Assembly: GCA_014656015.1 (NCBI GenBank)
Contig: BNBP01000002.1
Span: 236,701 to 300,700, forward strand
From: Streptomyces griseoaurantiacus
GTDB lineage: Bacteria > Actinomycetota > Actinomycetes > Streptomycetales > Streptomycetaceae
Length of the DNA stretch: 64,000 nucleotides
Direction: 5' to 3'
The notes under the pieces were generated by a model. The model saw only the letters and a program-made list of their open reading frames with translations, had not been told where the DNA came from and did no database searches. The position numbers and the translations under genes were made by a program. This document shows, one piece after another, positions 34,891 to 44,480 of the stretch (its first letter is position 1; each line of letters starts with the position of its first letter).

Positions 34891-35667
34891 ATGGCAATCC
34901 TCGAGTCCAGCGGCCGGACCGCCGCCGTCGCCCCACGCCCGGTCGAGCGCCTCTGCTACGCGATCGGCGCCCTGCTCGTCCTGTCGGGGCTGGCGCACCT
35001 GGCGGTGTTCGCCGTCGACGGCGGCCCCTGGTACGGCCCGGTCTCCTGGCGCAAGCCCGTCACCTTCGGGCTGTCCTTCGGCCTGACCCTGGCCGCGCTC
35101 ACCTGGGTCACGTCATGGGTGCGCCTCGGTGTCCGGGCCCGTACCGTCCTGCTCGCCGTCCTCGCCGTCGACTGCGTGGTGGAGGTGGCCGGGATCACGC
35201 TCCAGGCATGGCGCCGGGTGCCCTCGCACCTCAACATGGAGACCCCTTTCGACACGGCGGTCGCCATGTCCCTCGCGGTGGGCGGCGGTGTTCTGGTCGC
35301 CGTCCTGTCGGCCTTCGCCCTGGCCGCCTTCCGGCACCGCCCGTCCGGACCGGAGGGCATGGCCCCCGCCGTGCGCGCGGGCTTCGCGCTCCTCCTCGTG
35401 GCCCTGCTCTCCGGCGCCGCGATGATCGCCCACGGCGTCCTGCTGACCCGCACGGGACACCAGGAGGCGGCCTACCGGTCGACCGCCCCGCTCAAGCCGC
35501 TGCACGGGGTCGGCCTGCACGCGGTGCTGGTGCTGCCGGCCGTGGCCCGGCTGCTGTCCCGCACCACGTGGAGCGCCACGGTGCGGCGCCGCACCGTGGG
35601 CGCGGCGATCGCCTGCTGCACGGTGGCCGTCCTGGCGGCGGGGCTGTGGGCGCTCGTCAGCCCCTGA
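34891..35667 (+). CDS. Polytopic membrane protein of unknown function
   Basis: 258 residues, about seven transmembrane helices (CYAIGALLVLSGLAHLAVF, VTFGLSFGLTLAALTWVTSW, TVLLAVLAVDCVVEVAGITL, and others to the C-terminus). A conserved GPVSWRKPVTFGLSFG and HLNMETPFDTAVAMSLAVGG look family specific, but I cannot name the family. ATG at 34891 with GAGG upstream. It ends 48 bp from the convergent AI-2E-type gene. Confidence 0.75.
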   Translation: MAILESSGRTAAVAPRPVERLCYAIGALLVLSGLAHLAVFAVDGGPWYGPVSWRKPVTFGLSFGLTLAALTWVTSWVRLGVRARTVLLAVLAVDCVVEVAGITLQAWRRVPSHLNMETPFDTAVAMSLAVGGGVLVAVLSAFALAAFRHRPSGPEGMAPAVRAGFALLLVALLSGAAMIAHGVLLTRTGHQEAAYRSTAPLKPLHGVGLHAVLVLPAVARLLSRTTWSATVRRRTVGAAIACCTVAVLAAGLWALVSP

Positions 35668-35715
35668 CCACCCCGCCGAGACCGCGGACCCCTTGGCCGC
35701 GCCGAGGGCGCGCGG

Positions 35716-36963
35716 TCACGCCTCTCCCCGAGGTCCGGTTCCCCGCCTGGCCGCCCAGAGCCGGCGCAGCCCCCGGGAGACCCCGCCCGGCGGACGCCGG
35801 TTGCGGTGCCCGTGGACGCGCGGGTCGTCCGTGACGTCGTACCGCTTCACATAGGCCCCCAGGAACGCCTGGAGCGTGGCGATCGCCGGGATGGCGACCA
35901 GCGCGCCGACGGCGCCGAGCAGGGCGGTGCCCGCGATGACCGAGCCGAACGCGACGGCGGGGTGGATGTCCACGGACCGCGCGGTCAGCTTCGGCTGCAG
36001 CATGTAGTTCTCGAACTGCTGGTACACCACCACGAACCCCAGCACCCACAGCGCGTACCAGGGGTCGACGGTGAACGCGATCAGCATGGGCAGGGCGCCC
36101 GCCAGGTACGTGCCGATGGTCGGGATGAACTGCGAGACGAGGCCGACCCAGACGGCGAGCACGGGCGCGTAGGGGATCTCCAGGGCCTGCAGCAGGACGT
36201 AGTGCGCCGCGCCCGAGATCAGTGCCATGAGGCCGCGCGAGTACAGGTAGCCGCCGGTCTTGTCGACCGCTATCTCCCAGGCGCGCAGCACCTCCGCCTG
36301 CCGCGCCGGCGGCAGCACCGAGCACAGGCCACGCCGCAGCCGGGGCCCGTCGGCCGCGAAGTAGAACGAGAACAGGGTGATCGTCAGCAGTCTGAACAGG
36401 CCGCCCAGCACCTGCGCGGAGACGTCCAGCACGCCGGTGGCGCTGTTCTGCACGTACTTCCGCAGCCAGTCGGAGTGCACCAGGTTGTTCTGGACGTCGA
36501 CCCGTCTGAGCTCGGTGTGGAAGGTCGTGTTCGTCCACTGGATGAGCGAGTCCAGGTATTCCGGGAAGCCCTCGATGATCTTGATGATCTGCCCGGCGAG
36601 CATCGAGCCCAGCAGGGCGACGAACCCCGCGGTCAGGAGCAGCAGACAGAGGAAGACCAGGAAGGTGGCCAGTCCCCGGCGCAGGCCGTGGGAGGCCATC
36701 CAACTCACCGCGGGCTCTATGGCGAGCGCGAGGAAGAACGCGATCAGAATGTTGATCAGCAGTCCCGTGAGCTGGTGGAAGGCCCAGCTGCCGAGCTGGA
36801 AGGCGGCGATCAGGGCCAGCGCCAGCACCATCGCCCGGGGCAGCCAGCGCGGCATGCGGGCGGGACGCCCGGCCGCGCCCTCGGGCGGGGGTCCGGGCGG
36901 CCGGGGCGGGTCGGTCGGCGCCGGGTGCGGGGGGACCTGCGCGGTCTCGTCAGTCGGGGCCAC
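35716..36963 (-). CDS. AI-2E family transporter (PerM/TqsA-like)
   Basis: About 415 residues with a Pro-rich cytoplasmic head and eight or so transmembrane segments. Family features: LLINILIAFFLALAIEPAV, LFSFYFAADGPRL, QFIPTIGTYLAGALPML, YQQFENYMLQPKLTARSVDIHP and ALLGAVGALVAIPAIATLQAF. Members export small molecules or act as Na+/H+ antiporters. The specific substrate is unknown. GTG at 36963 was chosen. An upstream GTG at 37029 is possible, and neither has a good SD. Confidence 0.85.
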   Translation of the reverse strand: MAPTDETAQVPPHPAPTDPPRPPGPPPEGAAGRPARMPRWLPRAMVLALALIAAFQLGSWAFHQLTGLLINILIAFFLALAIEPAVSWMASHGLRRGLATFLVFLCLLLLTAGFVALLGSMLAGQIIKIIEGFPEYLDSLIQWTNTTFHTELRRVDVQNNLVHSDWLRKYVQNSATGVLDVSAQVLGGLFRLLTITLFSFYFAADGPRLRRGLCSVLPPARQAEVLRAWEIAVDKTGGYLYSRGLMALISGAAHYVLLQALEIPYAPVLAVWVGLVSQFIPTIGTYLAGALPMLIAFTVDPWYALWVLGFVVVYQQFENYMLQPKLTARSVDIHPAVAFGSVIAGTALLGAVGALVAIPAIATLQAFLGAYVKRYDVTDDPRVHGHRNRRPPGGVSRGLRRLWAARRGTGPRGEA

Positions 36964-37084
36964 GGGGCAAGTCTCGCCTACTCCACCGACAACCCGGTCA
37001 CCGCCCGTCCCTGTCGTGACCCGGGACACACCGCACGGCGCCGGGGAAGGGCGCGAGCCGCCGGTGTCGCCCGCCGGGCGGGGC

Positions 37085-37279
37085 TCAGCGCCGCTCCTGC
37101 GGGACGTCCATGGCGGTGCACACCACGCGCCACACGTCCTTGGCGTCCCAGCCCGCGTCCAGCGCCTCGTGGACCGTGCGGCCGCCGAGTTCCGTCATCA
37201 CGTGGTCGCGCGCGAAGGTGTCGGCGTAGCCCGCACCGAAGTGCTCCGACATCCGCTGCCAGAAAACCGTCAACCGCAT
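37085..37279 (-). CDS. DUF3046 protein
   Basis: 64 residues, MRLTVFWQRMSEHFGAGYAD through ELGGRTVHEALDAGWDAKDVWR. This is the actinobacterial DUF3046 family, commonly near recA/recX, function unknown. ATG at 37279. Downstream of azlCD on the same strand. Confidence 0.88.
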   Translation of the reverse strand: MRLTVFWQRMSEHFGAGYADTFARDHVMTELGGRTVHEALDAGWDAKDVWRVVCTAMDVPQERR

Positions 37280-37331
37280 GGCACCAGTATCCCGCTCCCG
37301 GGGAGCGCCCCGGCAGGGCTCCCGGGCCGGG

Positions 37332-37640
37332 TCAGCCCGTCATCGCCCGCACCCCCGCCGTGACGACCACGGCGGCGGCGATCACCAGCAGGAAGGGGGC
37401 GCGCAGCACCAGGGCGACCGCTGCCGCGGCGAGCCCGGCCGCGCGGGCGTCCAGGACGAGCGCACGGCCGTCGGCGAAGGTCTGCTGGGCCGTGAGGGCG
37501 GCCAGCAGGGCGACGGGCAGCAGGGCGGCCAGCCGCCGCACGAGGGGCCGCTCCAGGACCCCCTGGGGCACCAGCAGACCGGCGAGCTTGACGACATAGG
37601 CGCCGACCGCGGTCGCCGCGATCGCGAACCAGACGGTCAC
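37332..37640 (-). CDS. azlD: AzlD-family branched-chain amino acid export subunit
   Basis: 102 residues, three to four transmembrane helices (VWFAIAATAVGAYVVKLAGL, LAALLPVALLAALTA, LAAAAVALVLRAPFLLVIAAA). GTG start overlaps the azlC stop by four bases (GTGA). Small partner of AzlC in the LIV-E type exporter. Confidence 0.87.
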   Translation of the reverse strand: MTVWFAIAATAVGAYVVKLAGLLVPQGVLERPLVRRLAALLPVALLAALTAQQTFADGRALVLDARAAGLAAAAVALVLRAPFLLVIAAAVVVTAGVRAMTG

Positions 37641-38398
37641 CGCTCCTCCCCTCCCGGCCGTGCGGCCTTCCGCCGGCCCTTCAGGAAGAGCACCAGCGGG
37701 GCGGCGAGCGCCGCGGCCAGCACCGGTACGCCGGCGGGCAGGACGGGCAGCAGCCCGAGCCCCAGCAGCACGGCGAGGCCGGCCACGACGCGCTCGGTGG
37801 TGGTTCGCAGCATGGGGGCGAGCAGCGCGAGGAAGACGGCCGGACCCGCGGCGTCGAGTCCCCACGCGTCGGTGTCGCCGATCGCCTCCGCGCCCAGGGC
37901 GCCGAGCAGCGTGGTCAGGTTCCACAGCACGTAGAGGCTGAGGCCGGTGACCGTGAAGCCGAGCCGGGCGGCCCGCCGGGAGGGCTGGGCGAGCGAGACG
38001 GCGGTCGTCTCGTCGATGACCCAGTGGGCGGCGAACGGACGCACCACGCGGGGCAACGCCAGCAATTGCGAGAGCCGCAGCCCGTAGAAGGCGTTGCGCA
38101 CGCCGAGGAAGAAGGCCCCGGCGGCGGCGGTGAGCGGGTTGCTCCCGGCCGCGAGGGCGCCCACCAGGGCGAACTGGGAGGCTCCGGTGAACACCAGGAG
38201 GCTGAGTACGCAGGTCTGCGCGAGGGTCAGGCCGCTGCCGGCCGAGGTCACTCCGAAGGCGAACCCGGAGAGTCCGACGGCGATCCCGACGCCCAGGGCG
38301 TCCCGAACCACGGCCGCGTCGGGCTTCCCGTCCGCCTCCGCCGCCGTCGCCCCCGCCGTCCCCGCTCCTTCGTCCGCGAAAGCTGTCTGTTCTGCCAC
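37637..38398 (-). CDS. azlC: AzlC-family amino acid permease
   Basis: 253 residues, large subunit of an AzlCD branched-chain amino-acid exporter. Signatures: ALGVGIAVGLSGFAFG, FTGASQFALVGALAAG, FFLGVRNAFYGLRLSQLL and HWVIDETTAVSL. GTG at 38398. It begins 10 bp after the stop of the AraC regulator on the same strand, so the three genes form an operon and the regulator probably controls it. Confidence 0.9.
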   Translation of the reverse strand: MAEQTAFADEGAGTAGATAAEADGKPDAAVVRDALGVGIAVGLSGFAFGVTSAGSGLTLAQTCVLSLLVFTGASQFALVGALAAGSNPLTAAAGAFFLGVRNAFYGLRLSQLLALPRVVRPFAAHWVIDETTAVSLAQPSRRAARLGFTVTGLSLYVLWNLTTLLGALGAEAIGDTDAWGLDAAGPAVFLALLAPMLRTTTERVVAGLAVLLGLGLLPVLPAGVPVLAAALAAPLVLFLKGRRKAARPGGEER

Positions 38399-38408
38399 CC
38401 GTCCCACG

Positions 38409-39260
38409 CTACGAAGCGCGCGGCCCGGAATCTTGTATGTTCTTGCGCTCCCGCCGGTACGCCCCCGGCGGAACCCCGACGATCCGGGTGAAGTGCCGGC
38501 CGAGGTGCGGCTGGTCGGTGAAGCCGACGGCGACGGCCGCCTCGGCGGGCGGGACACCGGCGTCCAGCAGCCGGCGGGCCGCGCGCACCCGCGCGTCGGT
38601 GAGCCAGGTGTGCGGCGGCATCCCATAGGCCTCGCGGAAGGCCCGCAGCAGCGCGAAGGGACCCGTTCCCAGCTCGGCGGCGAGTCGGTCCAGGCTCGGC
38701 GGCTCGGCCATCCGCTCCTCCAGCACGGCACGCGCGCGTGCCGCCAGCCGGGCGCCCGCCGTCCGCACGGTCCGCCGCGGCAGGGTTCCGCCGTTCCGCC
38801 GGAGCAGGCGCGTCACGGCAACCCGCAGCAGGGTGTCGGCGGCCAGCGGGTTGCCCTCCTCGGCCGCGCGCAGCACCTCGTGGACCAGTCCGGCCGCGTA
38901 GGGGTCGTGCAGCACGGGGCTGACGAAGCCGGGGGTGCCGCGGAGCGCGGTCGTCTCCGCGGCGATGTCCGCCACGAGGTCCGGCGAGGGGTAGACGGCG
39001 CCGTACCGCCAGCCCTCGGGCACTCCGGCGCGGCCGGTGTGCGGGGTGTCGGGGTTGACCAGGGCGAGCGCGCCGCTGCCCGCGTACTGGTCGCTGCCGC
39101 CGTGGTGGAAGACCTCGACGCCGGAGGAGATCGCGGCGATGACGAACTCCTCGTGGGTGTGGCGCACGAACCGCTTCTCCACGTAGCGGGCGCGCAGCAG
39201 GTCGACGCCCGGCAGTTCCTCGTACCGCCAGTGCCGTGCCCGCTCCTCGCCACCCGCCAT
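38409..39260 (-). CDS. AraC-family transcriptional regulator
   Basis: 283 residues. N-terminal AraC-binding cupin (about 10-150, VEKRFVRHTHEEFVIAAISSG, LALVNPDTPHTG) and a C-terminal double helix-turn-helix (LDRLAAELGTGPFALLRAFREAYG and VAVGFTDQPHLGRHFTRIVGVPPG). ATG at 39260. GGAGG is only one base away, so initiation may be leaderless or atypical. Upstream of azlCD and divergent from lhr. Confidence 0.9.
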   Translation of the reverse strand: MAGGEERARHWRYEELPGVDLLRARYVEKRFVRHTHEEFVIAAISSGVEVFHHGGSDQYAGSGALALVNPDTPHTGRAGVPEGWRYGAVYPSPDLVADIAAETTALRGTPGFVSPVLHDPYAAGLVHEVLRAAEEGNPLAADTLLRVAVTRLLRRNGGTLPRRTVRTAGARLAARARAVLEERMAEPPSLDRLAAELGTGPFALLRAFREAYGMPPHTWLTDARVRAARRLLDAGVPPAEAAVAVGFTDQPHLGRHFTRIVGVPPGAYRRERKNIQDSGPRAS

Positions 39261-39387
39261 GCCTCCATTGTCCGCCGTGTGCCGGACACCGCGCGCGCCC
39301 CGGGTGGGGGGCGGCCCCCGGCCGACCCGGTGGCGGCCGAAGCCGCAGGTCACGCGCATTGTCAGTGGGGCAGGGCACCATGGACCC

Positions 39388-42300
39388 ATGGTCAGCTCCG
39401 CCCATCGAGCCCTGGACGGCTTCTCGCCCGCGACCCGCGGCTGGTTCACGGGGGCGTTCCCCGCGCCCACCTCGGCCCAGGCCGGCGCGTGGCAGGCCCT
39501 CGCGCAGGGTTCGGACGTCCTCGTCGTCGCCCCCACCGGCTCCGGCAAGACGCTGGCCGCCTTCCTCGCCGCGCTCGACCAGCTCGCCTCCGCCCCGCCC
39601 CCGGCCGAACCCCGCAAGCGCTGCCGGGTGCTGTACGTCTCCCCGCTGAAGGCCCTCGCGGTCGACGTCGAGCGCAATCTCCGCAGCCCTCTGACCGGCA
39701 TCCGGCACGAGGCGCTGCGGCTCGGCCTGCCCGAGCCGGAGGTCAAGGTCGGCATCCGCTCCGGCGACACCCCGGCCGCCGAACGCCGCGCCCTGGCGAC
39801 GCGCCCGCCGGACATCCTGATCACCACCCCCGAGTCGCTGTTCCTGATGCTCACCTCCGCCACGCGGGACGCCCTGACCGGCGTGGAGACGGTGATCCTG
39901 GACGAGGTGCACGCGGTCGCGGGCACCAAGCGCGGCGCACACCTCGCGCTGTCCCTGGAGCGGCTGGACGAACTGCTGCCGCGCCCCGCCCGCCGCATCG
40001 GCCTGTCGGCCACCGTCCGCCCGGTGGACGAGGTGGCCCGCTTCCTCTCGCCGCACCGCAAGGTGGAGATCGTCCAGCCGGAGTCCGGCAAGGAGTTCGA
40101 CCTGTCGGTCGTCGTCCCCGTCGAGGACCTCGCCGAGCTGGGCGGCTCCCCCGTGGCCGAGGGCAACGAGGGCGCCGAACGCCCCTCCATCTGGCCGCAC
40201 GTGGAGGAGCGCATCACCGACCTGGTGCAGGCGCACCGCTCGACGATCGTCTTCGCCAACTCGCGCCGCCTCGCCGAGCGCCTGTGCAACCGGCTCAACG
40301 AGATCGCCTACGAACGCGCCACCGGCGAGCCCCTGGACGAACACCACTCCCCCGCCGAGCTGATGGGCAACTCCGGCGCGGCCCAGGGAGCGCCCCCGGT
40401 CCTCGCGCGCGCCCACCACGGCTCGGTCTCCAAGGAGCAGCGCGCCCTGGTGGAGGAGGACCTCAAGGCGGGCCGGCTGCCCGCGGTGGTGGCCACCTCG
40501 AGCCTGGAACTGGGCATCGACATGGGCGCGGTGGACCTCGTGATCCAGGTGGAGTCGCCGCCCTCGGTGGCCTCCGGGCTGCAGCGCGTGGGCCGCGCCG
40601 GCCACCAGGTGGGCGCGGTCTCCACCGGCGTGGTCTTCCCCAAGTACCGGGGCGACCTGGTGCAGGCGGCGGTGGTCACCGAACGGATGCGCACGGGCTC
40701 CATCGAGTCGCTGCGCGTCCCCGCCAACCCGCTGGACGTGCTCGCGCAGCAGCTCGTCGCCATGGTGGCGCTGGACACCTGGCAGGTCGACGACCTGCTG
40801 GCCCTGGTCCGCCGCGCGGCCCCCTTCGCCTCGCTGCCGGAATCGGCGTTCACGGCGGTCCTGGACATGCTCGCGGGCCGCTATCCCTCGGACGCCTTCG
40901 CCGAACTGCGCCCCCGCGTGGTGTGGGACCGCGTGGCGGGCACCGTCACCGGCCGCCCCGGCGCCCAGCGCCTGGCCGTCACCTCCGGGGGCACGATCCC
41001 GGACCGCGGACTCTTCGGCGTCTTCCTCGCCGGAGCCGATCCCAAGAAGGGCGGCGGCCGGGTCGGCGAACTCGACGAGGAGATGGTCTACGAGTCGCGG
41101 ATCGGCGACGTGTTCACGCTCGGCACGAGTTCCTGGCGCATCGAGGACATCACCCGCGACCGGGTCCTGGTCTCCCCCGCCCCCGGCGTCCCGGGCCGGT
41201 TGCCGTTCTGGAAGGGCGACCAGCTGGGCCGGCCACTGGAACTGGGCCGCGCGCTGGGCGCGTTCCTGCGCGAGGTGAGCGCGCTGTCCGAGGAGGACGC
41301 CCGGTTGCGGCTGCTGACGGCGGGACTCGACGCCTGGGCGGCCGACAACGTGCTCTCCTACCTCGCGGAGCAGCGCGAGGCCTGCGGTCACGTCCCGGAC
41401 GACCGCACGATCGTCGTGGAGCGGTTCCGCGACGAGCTGGGCGACTGGCGGGTCGTGGTGCACTCCCCCTTCGGGGCGCAGGTCCACGCCCCCTGGGCGC
41501 TCGCGCTCGGCGCCCGGCTCTCCGAGCGGTACGGCATGGACGCCCAGGTCATGCACGCCGACGACGGCATCGTGCTGCGCCTGCCCGACGCCGATCTGAT
41601 GGGCCTGGACCTGCTGGACGGGGAACCCTCGGCGACCGGCACGGCCCACGAGGCCGATCAGGCGCCCGTGGGCGCCTCGGACGTCCTGTTCGACAAGGGC
41701 GAGGTGGACCAGGTCGTCACCGACCAGGTCGGCGGCTCCGCCCTCTTCGCCTCCCGGTTCCGCGAGTGCGCCGCCCGCGCGCTGCTGCTGCCGCGCCGCA
41801 GCCCCGGCCGGCGCACCCCCCTGTGGCAGCAGCGTCAACGCGCGGCCCAACTGCTGCAGGTGGCGAGCGAATACGGATCGTTCCCGATCGTCCTGGAGGC
41901 GGTCCGCGAATGCCTCCAGGACGTGTTCGACGTCCCCGGGCTCACCGAACTCATGGGCGACATCGAGTCCCGCAAGGTGCGCCTGGTCGAGGTGACCACC
42001 CCGGAGCCCTCCCCCTTCGCGCGCTCCCTGCTGTTCGGCTACGTCGCCCAGTTCCTCTACGAGGGGGACTCTCCGCTCGCCGAACGGCGCGCCGCCGCCC
42101 TGTCGCTGGACTCCCGGCTGCTGGCCGAACTGCTCGGCCAGGCCGAGCTGCGCGAACTCCTCGACGCGGAGGTGCTCACCGAGCTGGAGCGGGAGCTGCG
42201 GTGGCTCACCGAGGACCGCCGCGTCAAGGACGCCGAGGGCGTCGCCGACCTGCTGCGGCTGCTGGGCCCGCTCACCGACGCGGAACTCGCCGAGCGGGGC

Positions 42301-44268
42301 GCCGCCCCCGAATGGGCACCCGAACTGGCCGCGTCCCGGCGGGCCATCCGGGTACGCATCGGCGGCGCCGAGCACTGGGCCGCGGTGGAGGACGCCGGCC
42401 GGCTGCGCGACGCGCTCGGCACCGCGCTGCCCGTGGGCGTGCCCGAGGCGTTCACCGAGCCGGTGAAGGACCCCCTCGGTGACCTCCTCGCCCGCTACGC
42501 CCGCACCCACGGCCCGTTCACCTCGGCCGCGGCCGCAGCCCGCTTCGGCCTGGGCACCGCCGTCACCGAGGGCGCGCTGCAGCGGCTGGCGGCGAGCGGC
42601 CGGGTCGTGCAGGGCGAGTTCCACCCGGCGGGCATCGGCCAGGAGTGGTGCGACGCGACGGTGCTGCGCCGGCTGCGGCGCCGCTCGCTGGCCGCGCTGC
42701 GGCACGAGCTGGAGCCGGTGCCGCCCGCCGCGCTGGCGCAGTTCCTGCCGCAGTGGCAGCACGTCGGCGGCGGGCACGGCCTGCGCGGTATCGACGGACT
42801 GGTGCGCGCCATCGAGCAGTTGCAGGGGGCGTCCGTGCCGGCGTCCGCCCTGGAGAAGCTCGTCCTGCCCTCCCGCGTCGCCGGTTACGCGCCCGCGATG
42901 CTCGACGAACTGACCGCCGCGGGCGAGGTGGTGTGGGCCGGCGCGGGCGCCCTGCCCGGCAAGGACGGCTGGGTCTCCCTCTACCTGGCCGACGCGGCTC
43001 CCCTGCTGCTGCCCCCACCCCACCCCCTCGAACTGTCCGCGCTCCACCAGTCGGTGCTCGACACGCTCTCCGGCGGCTACGGCCTGTTCTTCCGTCAGAT
43101 CGCCGACCAGGTCCGCGCCACCACCCACCCCGAGGCCACCGACCCCCAACTGGCCGACGCGATCTGGGACCTGGCCTGGTCGGGGCGGCTCACCAACGAC
43201 ACGCTGGCACCGATGCGCTCCCTCCTCGGTTCCGGCCGCACCGCGGGCTCCACGGCACACCGCGCCAAGCGCTCCGTCCCGCGCGGACGGTACGGCTCCC
43301 TGACAGCCTCCGCACGCCCCCAGTCGCGCACGGGCCCGCCCACGGTCGCGGGCCGCTGGTCGCTGCTCCCCTCACCGGAGGCGGACCCCACCGTGCGTGC
43401 CCACGCGCTCGCCCGCACCCTCCTCGACCGGCACGGGGTGGTGACCCGAGGCGCGGTCGGCGCCGAGGGCGTCGAGGGCGGCTTCTCCGCGGTGTACCGC
43501 GTCCTGTCCGCCTTCGAGGACAGCGGCCAGGCCCGCCGCGGCTATGTGGTCGAGGGGCTCGGCGCGGCACAGTTCGCGATGGACGGCGCGGTGGACCGGC
43601 TGCGCGCGGTGGCCAACGCCCGCGAACGCGGCGGAACACCAGCCGCCCCGACGGGCGCGGCCACCGGCTCGGTCGCCGGTGAGGGCTTCCTCGACGCCTT
43701 CGACACCCCCTACGACGGCGAGGGCGACGCGGGCGGGCCGGTGGACACGGACGATCCCTGGTCCGCCCCCGGCTACGGCGGCCCGCGCTCCGGCACGGGC
43801 GGCGGCGGTCCGGCACGGCAGCCGGGTCCCCCCGGTTCCCCGCCCGGCCACGGGCGCGGCCGCTCCGCCGGCGGCCGGAGCCGGGCGGTCGTCCTGGCCG
43901 CGGCGGATCCGGCGAACGCCTTCGGCGCGGCACTGTCCTGGCCCGAGCCGCCGGAGGGCGCCGGGCACAAGCCGGGCCGGAAGGCCGGTTCCCTGGTGGT
44001 CCTGGTCGACGGCGAGCTGACGCTCTACATGGAGCGCGGGGGGAAGACCCTCCTCGCCTGGCCCGCGGCACCGGACACCGCGCCACGGGACGACCCCCGT
44101 CTGCCCGCCGCCGCGGAGGCGCTGTCCGCCGCCGCCCGCGCCGGCTCCCTCGGCACCCTCACCGTCGAACGCATCAACGGCGTCGCCGCCCTCACGTCTG
44201 ACTGGGGCACCCTGCTGGAGACCTCGGGCTTCGTGGCCACCCCGAGGGGCCTGCGCATCAGAGCCTGA
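39388..44268 (+). CDS. lhr: Large ATP-dependent helicase Lhr
   Basis: 1626-residue superfamily 2 helicase translocating 3'-5' on single-stranded DNA and preferring RNA:DNA hybrids. Walker A PTGSGKT (49-55), DEVH (172-175), LSATVRPVDEVA, VATSSLELGIDMG and the motif VI region LQRVGRAGHQVG make the motor. The long Lhr-specific C-terminal part follows (YGSFPIVLEAVRECLQDVFD; winged-helix and beta-barrel region LEPVPPAALAQFLPQWQHVG). Residues around 1425-1500 are a Gly/Pro/Arg-rich linker. ATG at 39388. A DNA glycosylase gene follows, consistent with repair. Confidence 0.95.
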   Translation: MVSSAHRALDGFSPATRGWFTGAFPAPTSAQAGAWQALAQGSDVLVVAPTGSGKTLAAFLAALDQLASAPPPAEPRKRCRVLYVSPLKALAVDVERNLRSPLTGIRHEALRLGLPEPEVKVGIRSGDTPAAERRALATRPPDILITTPESLFLMLTSATRDALTGVETVILDEVHAVAGTKRGAHLALSLERLDELLPRPARRIGLSATVRPVDEVARFLSPHRKVEIVQPESGKEFDLSVVVPVEDLAELGGSPVAEGNEGAERPSIWPHVEERITDLVQAHRSTIVFANSRRLAERLCNRLNEIAYERATGEPLDEHHSPAELMGNSGAAQGAPPVLARAHHGSVSKEQRALVEEDLKAGRLPAVVATSSLELGIDMGAVDLVIQVESPPSVASGLQRVGRAGHQVGAVSTGVVFPKYRGDLVQAAVVTERMRTGSIESLRVPANPLDVLAQQLVAMVALDTWQVDDLLALVRRAAPFASLPESAFTAVLDMLAGRYPSDAFAELRPRVVWDRVAGTVTGRPGAQRLAVTSGGTIPDRGLFGVFLAGADPKKGGGRVGELDEEMVYESRIGDVFTLGTSSWRIEDITRDRVLVSPAPGVPGRLPFWKGDQLGRPLELGRALGAFLREVSALSEEDARLRLLTAGLDAWAADNVLSYLAEQREACGHVPDDRTIVVERFRDELGDWRVVVHSPFGAQVHAPWALALGARLSERYGMDAQVMHADDGIVLRLPDADLMGLDLLDGEPSATGTAHEADQAPVGASDVLFDKGEVDQVVTDQVGGSALFASRFRECAARALLLPRRSPGRRTPLWQQRQRAAQLLQVASEYGSFPIVLEAVRECLQDVFDVPGLTELMGDIESRKVRLVEVTTPEPSPFARSLLFGYVAQFLYEGDSPLAERRAAALSLDSRLLAELLGQAELRELLDAEVLTELERELRWLTEDRRVKDAEGVADLLRLLGPLTDAELAERGAAPEWAPELAASRRAIRVRIGGAEHWAAVEDAGRLRDALGTALPVGVPEAFTEPVKDPLGDLLARYARTHGPFTSAAAAARFGLGTAVTEGALQRLAASGRVVQGEFHPAGIGQEWCDATVLRRLRRRSLAALRHELEPVPPAALAQFLPQWQHVGGGHGLRGIDGLVRAIEQLQGASVPASALEKLVLPSRVAGYAPAMLDELTAAGEVVWAGAGALPGKDGWVSLYLADAAPLLLPPPHPLELSALHQSVLDTLSGGYGLFFRQIADQVRATTHPEATDPQLADAIWDLAWSGRLTNDTLAPMRSLLGSGRTAGSTAHRAKRSVPRGRYGSLTASARPQSRTGPPTVAGRWSLLPSPEADPTVRAHALARTLLDRHGVVTRGAVGAEGVEGGFSAVYRVLSAFEDSGQARRGYVVEGLGAAQFAMDGAVDRLRAVANARERGGTPAAPTGAATGSVAGEGFLDAFDTPYDGEGDAGGPVDTDDPWSAPGYGGPRSGTGGGGPARQPGPPGSPPGHGRGRSAGGRSRAVVLAAADPANAFGAALSWPEPPEGAGHKPGRKAGSLVVLVDGELTLYMERGGKTLLAWPAAPDTAPRDDPRLPAAAEALSAAARAGSLGTLTVERINGVAALTSDWGTLLETSGFVATPRGLRIRA

Positions 44269-44480
44269 GGCGACCGCGGAGAAACCCGGCGGCGAGCCCG
44301 TGCCTCCTCGGGTGCGGGCGGAGCAGCCCCGCCCGGGCGCGGGCCCGGCCCACGGGGTACGGCGCCCCCCGAGGTCGAGGGGGGGGGCGAAGCCCCTGGT
44401 GGACGGACCCCCGATGGGGGCAAGGGCAGGGGCGGGGAGGGTGGTCCCCCTCCCGCCCGCCACCGTGTCACCCTGTACCC

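Noticed and set aside
34572..34892. Minus-strand reading of about 106 codons opposite the recA leader gap
   Set aside because: A short stretch looks protein-like (VTDDERFTGGRLVRASRREL), but there is no recognisable family, no good ribosome site, and its start overlaps the start of the well-supported membrane-protein gene. It could be a gene remnant, but not enough to call.
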